The notes: generated by a model from the sequence alone, not told the origin. DNA of 41,259 bases from CAYTWW01 sp043801855 (GCA_043801855.1 JAZDLQ010000087.1:1-41259), one strand, 5' to 3'. Positions 7,809 to 16,419 are shown, numbered from the stretch's first letter. Program-made: numbers and translations.

Positions 7809-8046
7809 CGGAAAATTCCTGCAGCAGTTTAACCATCTTAGTTACTTGTTGCAGGGTTTCCATGAAGTTGGAATGGAGTTAACCATTGGACCAATCATCT
7901 TGTAAAATAATTCTTTGTTTTTGAATATCATTTCAGTTTATAAAATTAATTATTTTTGAACCTATATAATTTCATAACATTAGAGAAAGCTCAAATTAAA
8001 AAATTTTTTTTGCAAGAACTCTTTATATTATCTCTCTTCACAAAAA

Positions 8047-8055
8047 TTATATACT
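8047..8055 (+). promoter_or_regulatory. TATA box of the split membrane protein gene
   Basis: TTATATACT lies 18-26 nt upstream of the paired ATG codons at 8073 and 8076. This fits a leaderless archaeal transcript and argues against the upstream in-frame starts. Confidence 0.5.
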
Positions 8056-8072
8056 ACCATCTCTTTTGTAAA

Positions 8073-8387
8073 ATGATGAATAATAAAACAATCTCTTTTG
8101 GAATCCTAATTATCCTTACACTAATTCCATCCTATTTTCTTGCATCTGCTTATTTTTCTCCCTCATTTTCAGGCAATAATAGCATGGGTGGTTTGGCATA
8201 CATGATAGTGGCACCAATTTTATCGGTTTTTATAACTCTATTTGTTATTTCAATTTTTTTAATAATAAAAAAACGGTTTAATCTGCCTGAAATTAGCTTT
8301 ACAGCGATTATATTAATTCCTGCGATAATAATAAACGTTTCAGGAAACTTTTTTTTTTTTTGGTTTATTGATCCTTTCCCCATTTAA
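8073..8387 (+). CDS. N-terminal membrane part of a probably frameshifted protein
   Basis: The frame encodes 104 residues (MMNNKTISFGIL...) with three hydrophobic helices at about 8-28, 40-65 and 75-95, and it ends shortly after a run of 13 T (8349-8361). The next frame overlaps it by 20 nt, lacks a credible start and continues with a polar domain. Removing one T would join them: the reading then passes FFFFGLLILSPFN into the downstream frame without a stop. I therefore read the two as one protein of about 260 residues with a fourth hydrophobic segment before an outside-facing domain. The interruption may be a mutation, programmed slippage or a sequencing error in the homopolymer. No family is recognised. 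Confidence 0.6.
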   Translation: MMNNKTISFGILIILTLIPSYFLASAYFSPSFSGNNSMGGLAYMIVAPILSVFITLFVISIFLIIKKRFNLPEISFTAIILIPAIIINVSGNFFFFWFIDPFPI

Positions 8388-8856
8388 TACCCTACACGAC
8401 ATTAATTCGGATCGCTATTTACAAAAAAACGTAGAGGTTGAGTTAGTTAGCCTAAATATAGAGGATTATGATCATCCTGTTTTTCCTGCAAAGATACGTT
8501 ATGAATTAAAAATGATAAATAGTGGCAATGAAAATATATCTTTTCCATTAAGTCTATATTTATTTTCTGATCATTCTAACGTGGACATTGCTTTTGATAT
8601 AATAGACCTTGTTGAAATAAATATAGGTAATAACTCCATTACTGGAAATCTTTTAATTGGGAAGGTACCCTTAGCTTGCCATTTGGAAGAAAATGGATTT
8701 TCTAATGATTTAAGATTTGTGTATGATTTACAATATTACAAAAGAATTTCTAATAAAAAAGGAGAATTATTAATAAAAGGAGAAGAAAAGGAAGTAATCT
8801 GGAATAAGCTAAAACAATTAAATATGAAATTAAAAGAAGAGATAGAATGTAACTAA
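8368..8856 (+). pseudogene. C-terminal extracytoplasmic part of the split membrane protein
   Basis: The frame covers about 160 residues, polar and beta-rich in character (VEVELVSLNIED, PAKIRYELKMINSG, ISFPLSLYLFSD), and ends in a Lys/Glu-rich helix. Its only nearby start is an internal TTG at 8368, inside the upstream frame and without a ribosome binding site; the first ATG is far into the domain. This is best explained as the continuation of the 8073 gene after the 13-T run. If slippage occurs naturally the gene would be functional; otherwise it is disrupted. The domain resembles secreted adhesion-type beta domains only in general composition. Confidence 0.5.
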
Positions 8857-9036
8857 GTATTGTCAGAAACAATTTTAATGACACTAATAGAATACATAAC
8901 GTATTCAATAACTGCTTATTTAGTGATATTATTAATCTGTTTCGCTAATTATAACAACGTTATTTTGAATACTATAATACTAATGAGTTTTGATGAAATA
9001 AATTTATTAATTCAAGTAAAATAACTTCTTATAACA

Positions 9037-11916
9037 ATGAATGAACAGCAGCAAAAGAAGGATATTAAGCTTCTTATTGATGATTTTAAGTTAAATTATC
9101 AAAAATACAAGCATTTTTCAGAAGCAGATGTAGAGACAAAGCTTGTAGAAGAGCTGTTTATCAAAGTTCTTGGCTGGTCAAAAGCTGACTTTAACAAACA
9201 GGCAAAGGCAAGGAGAGGAGAGCGGGCAGGAGAAGCTGATTATGCTTTTCACATTGAAGAAAGAATAGTTTTCTATCTGGAAGTCAAAAGAGTAGGAATA
9301 CCATTAGATAAAGAGGCAGATAAGCAGGTTGTTTCTTATGCATTGTCTAAAAGAGTGCCTTTTGCAGTGTCAACTAATTTTGAAAATTTGAAAATCTTCT
9401 GTGTTGAAGGCTCAGATGAAAAAGACAGGCTGTTTAGGGTGTTTAGAAGCCCTGATGCATACTTAGCAGAGTTTTCTGATTTGATGTTTTTATCAAAAGA
9501 GAGTTTTGAAAAAGGATTTATTGCTAAAAAGGCAGAAGATGAAGGAAGGCTAAGGAGAAGAAGCTCAATTGATAAGTCCCTGCTTGAAGACCTGATGCTG
9601 ATTAGAACACTTATTGCTAATGATATTGAGCGTAAGTATCCTCTTAAATATGAGCCAAACCAGAAAGACGAGATAATCCAGCGGATAATGGATAGGCTGA
9701 TTTTTATCAGGAGAAGCGAAGATGCTGGGATTAACCCTGAGAATTTTATATTGACTGAGATTACTCATTTGCCTGATAACAAGGCATATCCTAAGTTAAA
9801 AGATTTTTTTAAAATTTATAATGATGTATATAACAGTGGCCTTTTTGTGATTGGGAAAGATAATGATTGTGATGATATTTTAATTGACGGTGCGATAATT
9901 AAGAAACTTGTGAAATATCTCTATGAGTCTAAAAACGGGGAGTATATTTATAATTTTGACTGGATTGACGCTGATGTTCTTGGATCTGTTTATGAACAGT
10001 ATCTTGGAAAGATATTGGAGCAGAAAAAATCAGGGAAATCAAAGCTTGTTGAAGGACAGGCGCATAGAAAAGAGCAGGGAATCTATTACACGCCAACTTA
10101 TGTTGTTGATTATATTGTGAAAAATACAGTTGGAGAAGTTTTAAAAAGCAAGAAAGACCCTAAACAGATAAGAATATTAGACCCTGCATGCGGCTCTGGT
10201 TCGTTCTTGATTAAAGCGTTTGATTATATGTATAAAGGGCTTGCTAATGATGATGAGTCCAAGCAAAGGAGATTAGATTCTCAGGGCCATTATTCATTTA
10301 AGACAGAGATATTGATGAATAATATCTATGGTGTTGATTTAGACAATCAGGCTGTTGAGATTACAAAACTGAATCTTTTACTAAAAGCATCTGAGCCAAA
10401 CAGGAAACTCCCTGAAGAGATTGACTTGCACATCAGGCAGGGTAATTCTTTAATTGATGACGAGGCAGTTGCAGGTCTTAATGCGTTTAAGTGGGAAGAT
10501 AAGTTTAAAGACGTTATGCAGGAAGGCGGGTTTGATGTTGTGATTGGGAATCCGCCGTATGTGAGAATTCAAACATTAGATGATAACAGTATTTCTTTCT
10601 TCAATACAAAGTATAAATCTGCTACAAAAAATTACGATATTTATGCGCTATTTGTTGAAAAATGTATTTCCCTCTTAAAAGAAGAAGGTGTTCTAGGTTA
10701 TATATTACCTCCTAAGTTTTTTAATTCAGATTACGGGGTAGGCTTAAGAAAAGTTATCGCAGATAACAAACTGCTTTACAAAATTGTTGATTTTAAAGAC
10801 TATCAAATTTTTGATGGTGCTACTACCTATACTTGTTTGTTATTCCTGAAAAAAACCAGAAATAAATCTTTTGATTATTTTGAATTGTCTGATAAATCAA
10901 AATTGGATCAAACAAAAAACCTTACACCAAATATTTTTAAAAAATCAAAGCAAGAAATTCCTAAATCATGTGAAGCTTGGAATTTTGTATCTGAAGATTA
11001 TCAATCTATCATTAAAAAATTAAATGAAATAAATCTAAAATTAGAAAATATTTCAGACAATATTTTTCAAGGCATTATTACAGGAGCAGACCATATCTAT
11101 ATTTTGACAAAAAATCCTGACGGAAGTTATTTATCTTCTCAAACAGAAAAATCATATCATTTAGAACCTGAATTATTGCACCCATTACTAAAAGGGTCAA
11201 AACATATTAGAAGGTACAAAACAGTAGTATCTGGAAAATATGTAATATTTCCTTATAAAATAGAAAATAACAAAGCAATTCCTTATACTGAAAAAGAATT
11301 AAGTGAAAAGTTTCCAAATCTATATTATTATTTAGTTGAGAATAAATCTACTCTGCAGAAAAGAGATGGAGGAAAAATGAAAGGACCATCTTGGTATCTC
11401 TTTAGTAGAACACAAAACTTAACAAAATTCTCTCAGCCTAAAATAATGACACCTTGTATTGCAAATACATCATCATTTACATATGATTTGAATAGTGATT
11501 ATTTTTTTGTTGGAAGCGGCGGAGGTGGCGGCGGAGCATATGGTGTTTTGCTCAAAGATTATTCTAATTATTATTATGTACTAGCAATTTTAAATAGCAA
11601 GCTTTCTGAATTTTTTATTAAATTAACAAGTTCAAAATTTAGCGGTGGATTTTATGCTTTTAATAAGCAATATATCGAAAAAATTCCAATTGTTTTTGCT
11701 TCTGATAAAACAGATAGAATAAAACTTGAAGAACTATCAAAAAAACAACTTAATACTAATAAAAGGTTATACAAATTCGGCACAATCAAATCCTCCGAAA
11801 CATTAAAGCTCCTCGAAGAAATAAAAAAAACAGACGCTGAAATAGATGAATTAGTCTATAAGCTATACGGTATAACTGACGATGAAAAGAAGATTATTGA
11901 GGATTCCTTAAAATAG
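9037..11916 (+). CDS. Type IIG restriction-modification enzyme (Eco57I-like)
   Basis: This 959-residue protein combines all parts of a type IIG enzyme. An N-terminal HsdR-like nuclease domain carries D68...E82-V-K84 (GEADYAF and YLEVKRVG). A helical linker follows, then an adenine-methyltransferase core with the SAM-binding DPACGSGSF at 382-390 and the catalytic NPPY at 505-508, and finally a target-recognition domain from about 650 to the end with a glycine-rich turn near residue 828. It would methylate an adenine in its recognition site and cut unmethylated DNA, so it acts in defence. The specificity region is markedly richer in AT and Asn/Lys than the first half, a common mark of swapped recognition domains. 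Its last codons and the bases behind them are duplicated after the next gene. The recognition sequence cannot be read from the protein. Confidence 0.9.
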   Translation: MNEQQQKKDIKLLIDDFKLNYQKYKHFSEADVETKLVEELFIKVLGWSKADFNKQAKARRGERAGEADYAFHIEERIVFYLEVKRVGIPLDKEADKQVVSYALSKRVPFAVSTNFENLKIFCVEGSDEKDRLFRVFRSPDAYLAEFSDLMFLSKESFEKGFIAKKAEDEGRLRRRSSIDKSLLEDLMLIRTLIANDIERKYPLKYEPNQKDEIIQRIMDRLIFIRRSEDAGINPENFILTEITHLPDNKAYPKLKDFFKIYNDVYNSGLFVIGKDNDCDDILIDGAIIKKLVKYLYESKNGEYIYNFDWIDADVLGSVYEQYLGKILEQKKSGKSKLVEGQAHRKEQGIYYTPTYVVDYIVKNTVGEVLKSKKDPKQIRILDPACGSGSFLIKAFDYMYKGLANDDESKQRRLDSQGHYSFKTEILMNNIYGVDLDNQAVEITKLNLLLKASEPNRKLPEEIDLHIRQGNSLIDDEAVAGLNAFKWEDKFKDVMQEGGFDVVIGNPPYVRIQTLDDNSISFFNTKYKSATKNYDIYALFVEKCISLLKEEGVLGYILPPKFFNSDYGVGLRKVIADNKLLYKIVDFKDYQIFDGATTYTCLLFLKKTRNKSFDYFELSDKSKLDQTKNLTPNIFKKSKQEIPKSCEAWNFVSEDYQSIIKKLNEINLKLENISDNIFQGIITGADHIYILTKNPDGSYLSSQTEKSYHLEPELLHPLLKGSKHIRRYKTVVSGKYVIFPYKIENNKAIPYTEKELSEKFPNLYYYLVENKSTLQKRDGGKMKGPSWYLFSRTQNLTKFSQPKIMTPCIANTSSFTYDLNSDYFFVGSGGGGGGAYGVLLKDYSNYYYVLAILNSKLSEFFIKLTSSKFSGGFYAFNKQYIEKIPIVFASDKTDRIKLEELSKKQLNTNKRLYKFGTIKSSETLKLLEEIKKTDAEIDELVYKLYGITDDEKKIIEDSLK

Positions 11917-11946
11917 CACTGGACAATTGCACGCCAGATATTTAAA
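11890..11946 (+). repeat. 57-bp direct repeat, copy 1
   Basis: This copy covers the last codons of the restriction gene (K-I-I-E-D-S-L-K-stop), the spacer containing GCACTGGACAATTG, and the TATA box of dinD. It matches 12813-12869 with 3 differences over 57 bp. Confidence 0.9.
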
Positions 11947-11948
11947 TA
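11941..11948 (+). promoter_or_regulatory. TATA box of dinD
   Basis: TTTAAATA ends about 20 nt before the ATG at 11969. It lies at the 3' end of the first 57-bp repeat copy, so dinD is probably a leaderless transcript driven by the repeated module. Confidence 0.55.
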
Positions 11949-11968
11949 AAAGAGATAAAAAAGTTATT

Positions 11969-12814
11969 ATGAAAAAAGAATTAATTATGCAATTAAGGAA
12001 ATCTTTTGAAGATTTTGCGTACGAGGAACAAGATGTTGAGTATTGGCTTGCCCGCGATCTGCAAAAGCTTTTGGATTATGGTGAATGGAGAAATTTTTCC
12101 AATGTAATCGATAAAGCAAAAATTTCCTGCAATAATTCCGGGCAGAATATCTCTGATCATTTTGTTGGCGTCAACAAAACGATACCTATGCCAAAAGGCG
12201 CAAGTAAGGAAATTGAAGATATTATGCTTACGCGATATGCCTGTTACCTTATTGCGCAGAATGGAGACCCAAGAAAAGAAGAAATAGCATTTGCACAAAG
12301 CTATTTTGCAATCCAAACAAGAAAGCAGGAATTAATTGAAGACAAAATTGCATTAATTGAGAGGCTTAATGCCAGGCAAAAATTAGTTGCATCAGAAACA
12401 GAATTGTCAAAATTAATCTTTGAGCATGGTGTAGATCAAGAAGGGTTTGGCAGAATAAGAAGCAAGGGTGACCATGCATTGTTTGGCGGCCACACTACTT
12501 TACAGATGAAGCATAAATTAGGATTGCCTAGTAATCGCCCTCTTGCAGATTTCTTGCCAACTATAACAATAACTGCGAAAAATCTTGCAGTAGAAATCAC
12601 AAATTTCAATGTCAAAAAAGATAATCTATTTGGAGAGCCAAATATTACAAAAGAACATGTCAAGAACAATCAAGAAGTAAGGGAGTTGCTTTCTAAAAGC
12701 GGAATAGTTCCTGAAAATCTTCCACCAGAACAAGATTTAAAAAAATTGAAGCGAAAAGTTAAATCTGATGAGAGAAAAATAGCGGCAACCACAAAAAAAT
12801 TGCCGGTAAAATAA
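11969..12814 (+). CDS. dinD: DNA-damage-inducible protein D family (DinD-like, Bro-N domain)
   Basis: The 281-residue protein matches the DinD pattern: an N-terminal Bro-N-like segment (EYWLARDLQKLLDYGEWRNF near residues 24-43), the block DPRKEEIAFAQSYFAIQTRK near 101-120, and EGFGRIRSKGDHALFGGHTT near 157-176, followed by a charged tail. In E. coli DinD is SOS-induced and modulates RecA; in archaea the family is sporadic and usually found near restriction or mobile genes. I use the ATG at 11969 because a TATA box sits just upstream. The gene with its promoter lies between two copies of a 57-bp repeat and looks like an inserted or duplicated cassette. Horizontal origin from bacteria is likely but not proven here. 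Confidence 0.85.
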   Translation: MKKELIMQLRKSFEDFAYEEQDVEYWLARDLQKLLDYGEWRNFSNVIDKAKISCNNSGQNISDHFVGVNKTIPMPKGASKEIEDIMLTRYACYLIAQNGDPRKEEIAFAQSYFAIQTRKQELIEDKIALIERLNARQKLVASETELSKLIFEHGVDQEGFGRIRSKGDHALFGGHTTLQMKHKLGLPSNRPLADFLPTITITAKNLAVEITNFNVKKDNLFGEPNITKEHVKNNQEVRELLSKSGIVPENLPPEQDLKKLKRKVKSDERKIAATTKKLPVK

Positions 12815-12869
12815 GATTATTGAGGATTCCTTGAAATAGCACTGGACAATTGTACGCCAGATATATAAA
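12813..12869 (+). repeat. 57-bp direct repeat, copy 2, with a remnant of the restriction gene tail
   Basis: This copy begins in the dinD stop codon. It still encodes K-I-I-E-D-S-L-K-stop in frame, with one silent change (TTA to TTG), although no restriction gene precedes it. It ends in TATATAAA, the TATA box of the Bro-N gene. Confidence 0.9.
12862..12869 (+). promoter_or_regulatory. TATA box of the Bro-N gene
   Basis: TATATAAA lies 27-34 nt before the ATG at 12896, within the second 57-bp repeat copy. The repeat therefore supplies matching promoters to both dinD and this gene. Confidence 0.55.
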
Positions 12870-12895
12870 CGGAACAATTATTATTTTTTACTAAA

Positions 12896-13747
12896 ATGGA
12901 CAAAGAAAACAAATTGGTCGTTTTTCAGGATAAGAAGATAAGGAGAATATGGCACAACAATGAATGGTTTTTTTCTGTTGTTGATGTAATATTTGCCCTT
13001 ACCGATAGTGCTGATGCTAAAGATTATTGGTATAGGCTAAAAAAAAGAGAATTAGAATCAAGTGAAATTGAGTTATCGACACTTTGTCGACAACTGAAAT
13101 TAGAATCAGCAGATGGAAAAAAATATGAGACTGATTGCGCCAATACAAAATCCCTTTTTAGGATAATTCAATCTATTCCTTCAAGAAAAGCAGAGCCATT
13201 TAAGCAATGGTTAGCACAGGTTGGATATGACCGAATCCAAGAAATAGAAAACCCTGAGCTTGCACAGGACAGAGTTAAAGAATATTATGAGTTAAAAGGA
13301 TATCCTGGTGACTGGATTGAGAAACGTATAAGGGGAATTGCTATAAGGCAGGAGCTAACAGATGAATGGAAAACAAGAGGTATTAATGAGCAGAAAGAGT
13401 TTGCAATTCTTACGAATGAGATTTCCAAGGCTACTTTCAACAAGACTGTTCAGGAATACAAAGAATTTAAAGGCTTAAATAAAGAAAATCAAAATTTAAA
13501 GGATCATATGAGTGACTGGGAGTTAATTCTTACTATGATTGGTGAAAAGGCAACTAATGATATTACAATCTCAAAAGATTCTCAAGGGCTTGAGGAATGC
13601 AAAGAATCAGCGCAAGAAGGCGGCTCAATTGCGAGTAACACAAGAAAAGAGTTAGAGCAAAAGATAGGCAAGCCAATTGTTTCAAAAGAAAATTACCTTA
13701 ACTTAACAAAAGCTAAGAAACAAGATAAACTGCCTAAGGAAAAATAA
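12896..13747 (+). CDS. Bro-N (antirepressor-like) domain protein
   Basis: The 283-residue protein starts with a Bro-N domain: LVVFQDKKIRRIWHNNEWFF, then a VVDVIFALTDSADAKDYW helix, SLFRIIQSIPSRKAEPFKQW near 100-119 and the block VKEYYELKGYPGDWIEKRI near 142-160. The family is named after baculovirus BRO and phage antirepressor proteins, which bind DNA or regulate phage genes. Chromosomal forms of this length often sit beside restriction systems, and their role there is unclear. The C-terminal 80 residues are charged and low in structure, ending in KLPKEK. It shares the Bro-N type of fold with dinD just upstream, and both genes are preceded by the same repeated promoter module. It probably belongs to the same mobile or defence island. 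Confidence 0.85.
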   Translation: MDKENKLVVFQDKKIRRIWHNNEWFFSVVDVIFALTDSADAKDYWYRLKKRELESSEIELSTLCRQLKLESADGKKYETDCANTKSLFRIIQSIPSRKAEPFKQWLAQVGYDRIQEIENPELAQDRVKEYYELKGYPGDWIEKRIRGIAIRQELTDEWKTRGINEQKEFAILTNEISKATFNKTVQEYKEFKGLNKENQNLKDHMSDWELILTMIGEKATNDITISKDSQGLEECKESAQEGGSIASNTRKELEQKIGKPIVSKENYLNLTKAKKQDKLPKEK

Positions 13748-13763
13748 AAACATTGCAATAAAC

Positions 13764-13772
13764 TTATATATT
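13764..13772 (+). promoter_or_regulatory. TATA box of the DNA ligase gene
   Basis: TTATATATT is centred about 28 nt upstream of the ATG at 13796. That spacing supports this start over the in-frame TTG at 13790. Confidence 0.55.
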
Positions 13773-13795
13773 TACTTTTATTAATTCTTTTGTTA

Positions 13796-15556
13796 ATGCT
13801 ATACAAAGAACTTGCGGCGGTTTATGAAAAGCTTAGTTCTACATCTAAGCGCCTGGAGAAGACATTTTACCTGTCTGAATTAATAAAGAAGACAGATGAA
13901 AAAGATATAGACAAAGTAATCCTTCTTGTTCAGGGAAGGCTTTTTCCAACTTGGGAAAGCGCTGAACTGGGTGTTGCATCAAAGATAGCGCTTAAGGCAA
14001 TATCTTCATGCAGCGGCCATTCCATTAAAGAAATAGAAGAGGAGTGGAAAAAAACAGGCGATCTTGGCAAAGTTGCCCAAAACTTATTTACAAAAAAAAA
14101 GCAGCAGTCGCTTTTTGCAAAAGAATTAACTGTTGAAAAAGTGTTTAGTGGCCTAACAAGCATTTCTACCTTAGAGGGAACTGGCGCAGTTGAAAAGAAA
14201 GTTGCATTAATATCTGAACTTTTGATTATGGCTGAATCTATTGAGGCTAAATATATTATAAGGACTGTTCTTGGAGATTTACGGGTTGGTGTCGGCCAGG
14301 GGAGCATACGCGACGCAATAGTATGGGCTTTTTTTGGAGAGGAACTTGGAATAAGCCTAAAGGAAGGAGATATTGGATTAAGTGACGAGAAGCGAATAGA
14401 ATATAATACTATCTCATCAAAAGTCTCCCGTGCGTTTGATTTAACTAATGATTTTGCATCAGTAATTAAAACAATAAGGCAAAAAGGAATAAGCGGCCTT
14501 GACAATATTGGAATTACCTTAGGAAACCCAATTAGCGCAATGCTTTTTATCAAGGCAAAAAATATTGAGGATGCGTTTTCTACAGTTGGAAAGCCTGCTG
14601 CTTTTGAATACAAATATGATGGGTTTAGAATTCAGATTCACAAAAGCAAAAATGACGTAAAGCTTTTTACAAGAAGGCTTGAAGATGTGACTGTGCAGTT
14701 TCCTGAAGTAAGTGAATATGTAAAGTCAAATGTGTTTGCGAATTGTTGCATTCTTGATGCAGAGGTTGTAGGCTTTGAGAAAAAAACAGGCAAATATATG
14801 CCATTTCAGAGCATCTCTCAGCGCATAAAACGCAAGTACGATGTGAAACGGCTCTCAGAGGAGTTTCCTGTTGAAGTTAATGTTTTTGATATATTATTTT
14901 TTGATGATAAAAGCTTGCTTAATGAAGAATTTTTAACCAGACGCAAGACAATTGAAAAAATAATAAATGTTGTGCCTAAAAAAATTGTTATTGCAAAACA
15001 GATTATTACAGATGATATAGTTACTGCCCAAAAATTTTATGAAAGCGCTCTATCTGACGGCCAGGAAGGTGTTATGGCAAAAAGCCTGACTGCTGCCTAT
15101 AAGCCCGGCGCAAGAGTGGGCTATGGCGTGAAAGTTAAGCCTATAATGGATCCGCTTGATTTGGTAATAGTAAAAGCAGAGTATGGAGAGGGAAAAAGAA
15201 GCGGCTGGCTTACAAGCTTTACTCTGGCCTGCATTGATAAAAGTACTGATACTTTACTTGAAATCGGCAAGGCATCAACTGGATTAAAAGAGCTTGAGAG
15301 TGAAGGCTTATCTTTTTCACAGATGACTGAAATGTTATTGCCTTTAATCACTTCAAGAAACGGAAAATCTGTTATCATCAAGCCTTCTGTTGTCATTGAA
15401 GTCTTATATGAGGAAATACAAAAATCACCTACTTATTCATCTGGATATGCACTTCGCTTTCCAAGAATTTCCAGGCTGCGCGATGAAAAGCCAGTTGATG
15501 AGATAAGCACAATTAATGATATAGAAAGATTATATAATGAGCAAGGCGCAAGATAA
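13796..15556 (+). CDS. lig: ATP-dependent DNA ligase
   Basis: This 586-residue enzyme has the archaeal/eukaryal ligase I layout. The N-terminal DNA-binding domain contains LGDLRVGVGQGSIRDA near residues 161-176. The nucleotidyltransferase motif KYDGFR has the adenylated lysine at K273. Further motifs are LDAEVVGF (III), DGQEGVMAK (IV) and GVKVKP (V), and a C-terminal OB domain has GKRSGWLTSF and ALRFPRISRLRDEKP near the end. It seals nicks in replication and repair using ATP; archaea use it as the replicative ligase. Length and motifs are complete. It lies just after the restriction island but has its own TATA box and host-like composition, so it is most likely a core gene next to which the island inserted. 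Confidence 0.97.
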   Translation: MLYKELAAVYEKLSSTSKRLEKTFYLSELIKKTDEKDIDKVILLVQGRLFPTWESAELGVASKIALKAISSCSGHSIKEIEEEWKKTGDLGKVAQNLFTKKKQQSLFAKELTVEKVFSGLTSISTLEGTGAVEKKVALISELLIMAESIEAKYIIRTVLGDLRVGVGQGSIRDAIVWAFFGEELGISLKEGDIGLSDEKRIEYNTISSKVSRAFDLTNDFASVIKTIRQKGISGLDNIGITLGNPISAMLFIKAKNIEDAFSTVGKPAAFEYKYDGFRIQIHKSKNDVKLFTRRLEDVTVQFPEVSEYVKSNVFANCCILDAEVVGFEKKTGKYMPFQSISQRIKRKYDVKRLSEEFPVEVNVFDILFFDDKSLLNEEFLTRRKTIEKIINVVPKKIVIAKQIITDDIVTAQKFYESALSDGQEGVMAKSLTAAYKPGARVGYGVKVKPIMDPLDLVIVKAEYGEGKRSGWLTSFTLACIDKSTDTLLEIGKASTGLKELESEGLSFSQMTEMLLPLITSRNGKSVIIKPSVVIEVLYEEIQKSPTYSSGYALRFPRISRLRDEKPVDEISTINDIERLYNEQGAR

Positions 15557-15561
15557 AATTT

Positions 15562-16158
15562 CTAAGGAATAAATCCAAGATTGTATTTTTTATCTAAAAT
15601 GAGAAATAATTGATAGAGCAAGAAGTGGATAACAATTGTAATTATAATGCCAAAACTATAACTGCCAATTATTAATGCAAACACATAAGCTCCAAAAGAA
15701 GACAACATACAAATGAAGATTTTGCCAGAAAATTTTACATGCTTTATAATAAATATTGGCAAGTGGCCAATAAAAAACATTAGAGCAAATGCAAAATATG
15801 TTATTTTAAGAGATACAAATAGTTCATGAAGAATTTTAAAAAGCAAAAGCATCATTAAAGCCTGAAAAAGCACATCAATTGCTAAAGCCACATTTTGATA
15901 TTGCTTTTTTGAAAATAATCTTATTAAAGTAATAAGAGCAAATACTGCCCCAAGAGCATATAATGCAAACAAAAGCCAACCAATAAATACTAAATAGATA
16001 AAAGGAAGAATACTTGCCAAGATAAAAAAAAGCGAAACTTCTTTTTTGCTGTTTGTTATTTTTATTCCTTTATAAATGAGGGCAAAATTTAATATCGCCC
16101 ATATAAAGTACCAATAAATAATCCATATAATTAGCGGTAAATAAGCATGCAATTCCAT
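15562..16158 (-). CDS. Polytopic membrane protein of unknown function
   Basis: The 198-residue protein consists almost entirely of hydrophobic helices; about six can be counted (roughly 5-28, 40-62, 63-80, 95-113, 118-140 and 150-190), with short basic loops such as KGIKITNSKKE and KKQYQN. No motif or family is recognised. It is convergent with the ligase, with a gap of only 5 nt. The ATG at 16158 begins MELHAYLPLIIW, directly entering the first helix. It could be a small transporter or a membrane-remodelling protein; nothing in the sequence decides this. Confidence 0.7.
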   Translation of the reverse strand: MELHAYLPLIIWIIYWYFIWAILNFALIYKGIKITNSKKEVSLFFILASILPFIYLVFIGWLLFALYALGAVFALITLIRLFSKKQYQNVALAIDVLFQALMMLLLFKILHELFVSLKITYFAFALMFFIGHLPIFIIKHVKFSGKIFICMLSSFGAYVFALIIGSYSFGIIITIVIHFLLYQLFLILDKKYNLGFIP

Positions 16159-16209
16159 TTTTATCTATTTCTTTTTTAATTACTCAGACATTCAAGTCAA
16201 ATGAAAAAG

Positions 16210-16219
16210 CTTTTTATAT
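16210..16219 (+). promoter_or_regulatory. TATA box of the mini zinc-ribbon gene
   Basis: CTTTTTATAT ends about 22 nt upstream of the ATG at 16242, fitting a leaderless transcript. Confidence 0.45.
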
Positions 16220-16241
16220 TCTTTTCTTTTTTTCACTTGCT

Positions 16242-16400
16242 ATGAAGTGCGCGGTTTGCAAAAACAAGATTGAAGAGACGTTTTTAAAAAAAATAATAGG
16301 AGCTTATATAAAAGACTCTAAAGGAAAAAAACATCCTGTTTGTGCAGGATGCCAGGCTAAACTTAATAATTCCAAGGAGAAAATGCTTGGTATGATTTAA
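16242..16400 (+). CDS. Small zinc-ribbon protein (52 residues)
   Basis: The short gene encodes MKCAVCKNKI, a basic middle (KDSKGKKHPVCAGCQAK) and a C-terminal helix. The two pairs C3-x2-C6 and C34-x2-C37 should hold one zinc ion in a ribbon fold. Mini zinc ribbons of this size are common in archaea and often bind RNA or nucleic-acid machinery, but this one cannot be assigned. Support for it being real includes the TATA box at the right distance, the clean start and stop, and the conserved-looking ribbon pattern. It lies just upstream of the tRNA-Thr gene. Confidence 0.7.
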   Translation: MKCAVCKNKIEETFLKKIIGAYIKDSKGKKHPVCAGCQAKLNNSKEKMLGMI

Positions 16401-16419
16401 CTTTTTTTACCGCATAGTT

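Larger units (their letters stand above)
7680..8072. other. Intergenic region between the kamA cluster and the next plus-strand gene
   Basis: This 393-nt stretch contains the kamA ribosome binding site, the hairpin above and a palindromic TATA-like TTTATAAA at 7937-7944 that could serve a transcript in either direction. A 60-codon minus-strand frame (7681-7863) lies in it and starts ATGGAAACCCTGCAAC. Its first 35 codons look unlike the neighbourhood, using CTG, CCG and CGG, and could be a leader peptide or a fragment of imported DNA. I do not annotate it as a gene because it has no ribosome binding site and overlaps the hairpin. Confidence 0.4.

Noticed and set aside
8890..8906. Small inverted repeat GAATAC-ATAAC-GTATTC upstream of the restriction gene
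   Set aside because: A 6-bp arm is expected by chance in a window this size; it could be an operator, but there is no second copy or controller gene to support that.
13930..14613. 227-codon minus-strand frame
   Set aside because: It lies entirely inside the DNA ligase gene, whose motifs are complete, and shows no domain of its own.
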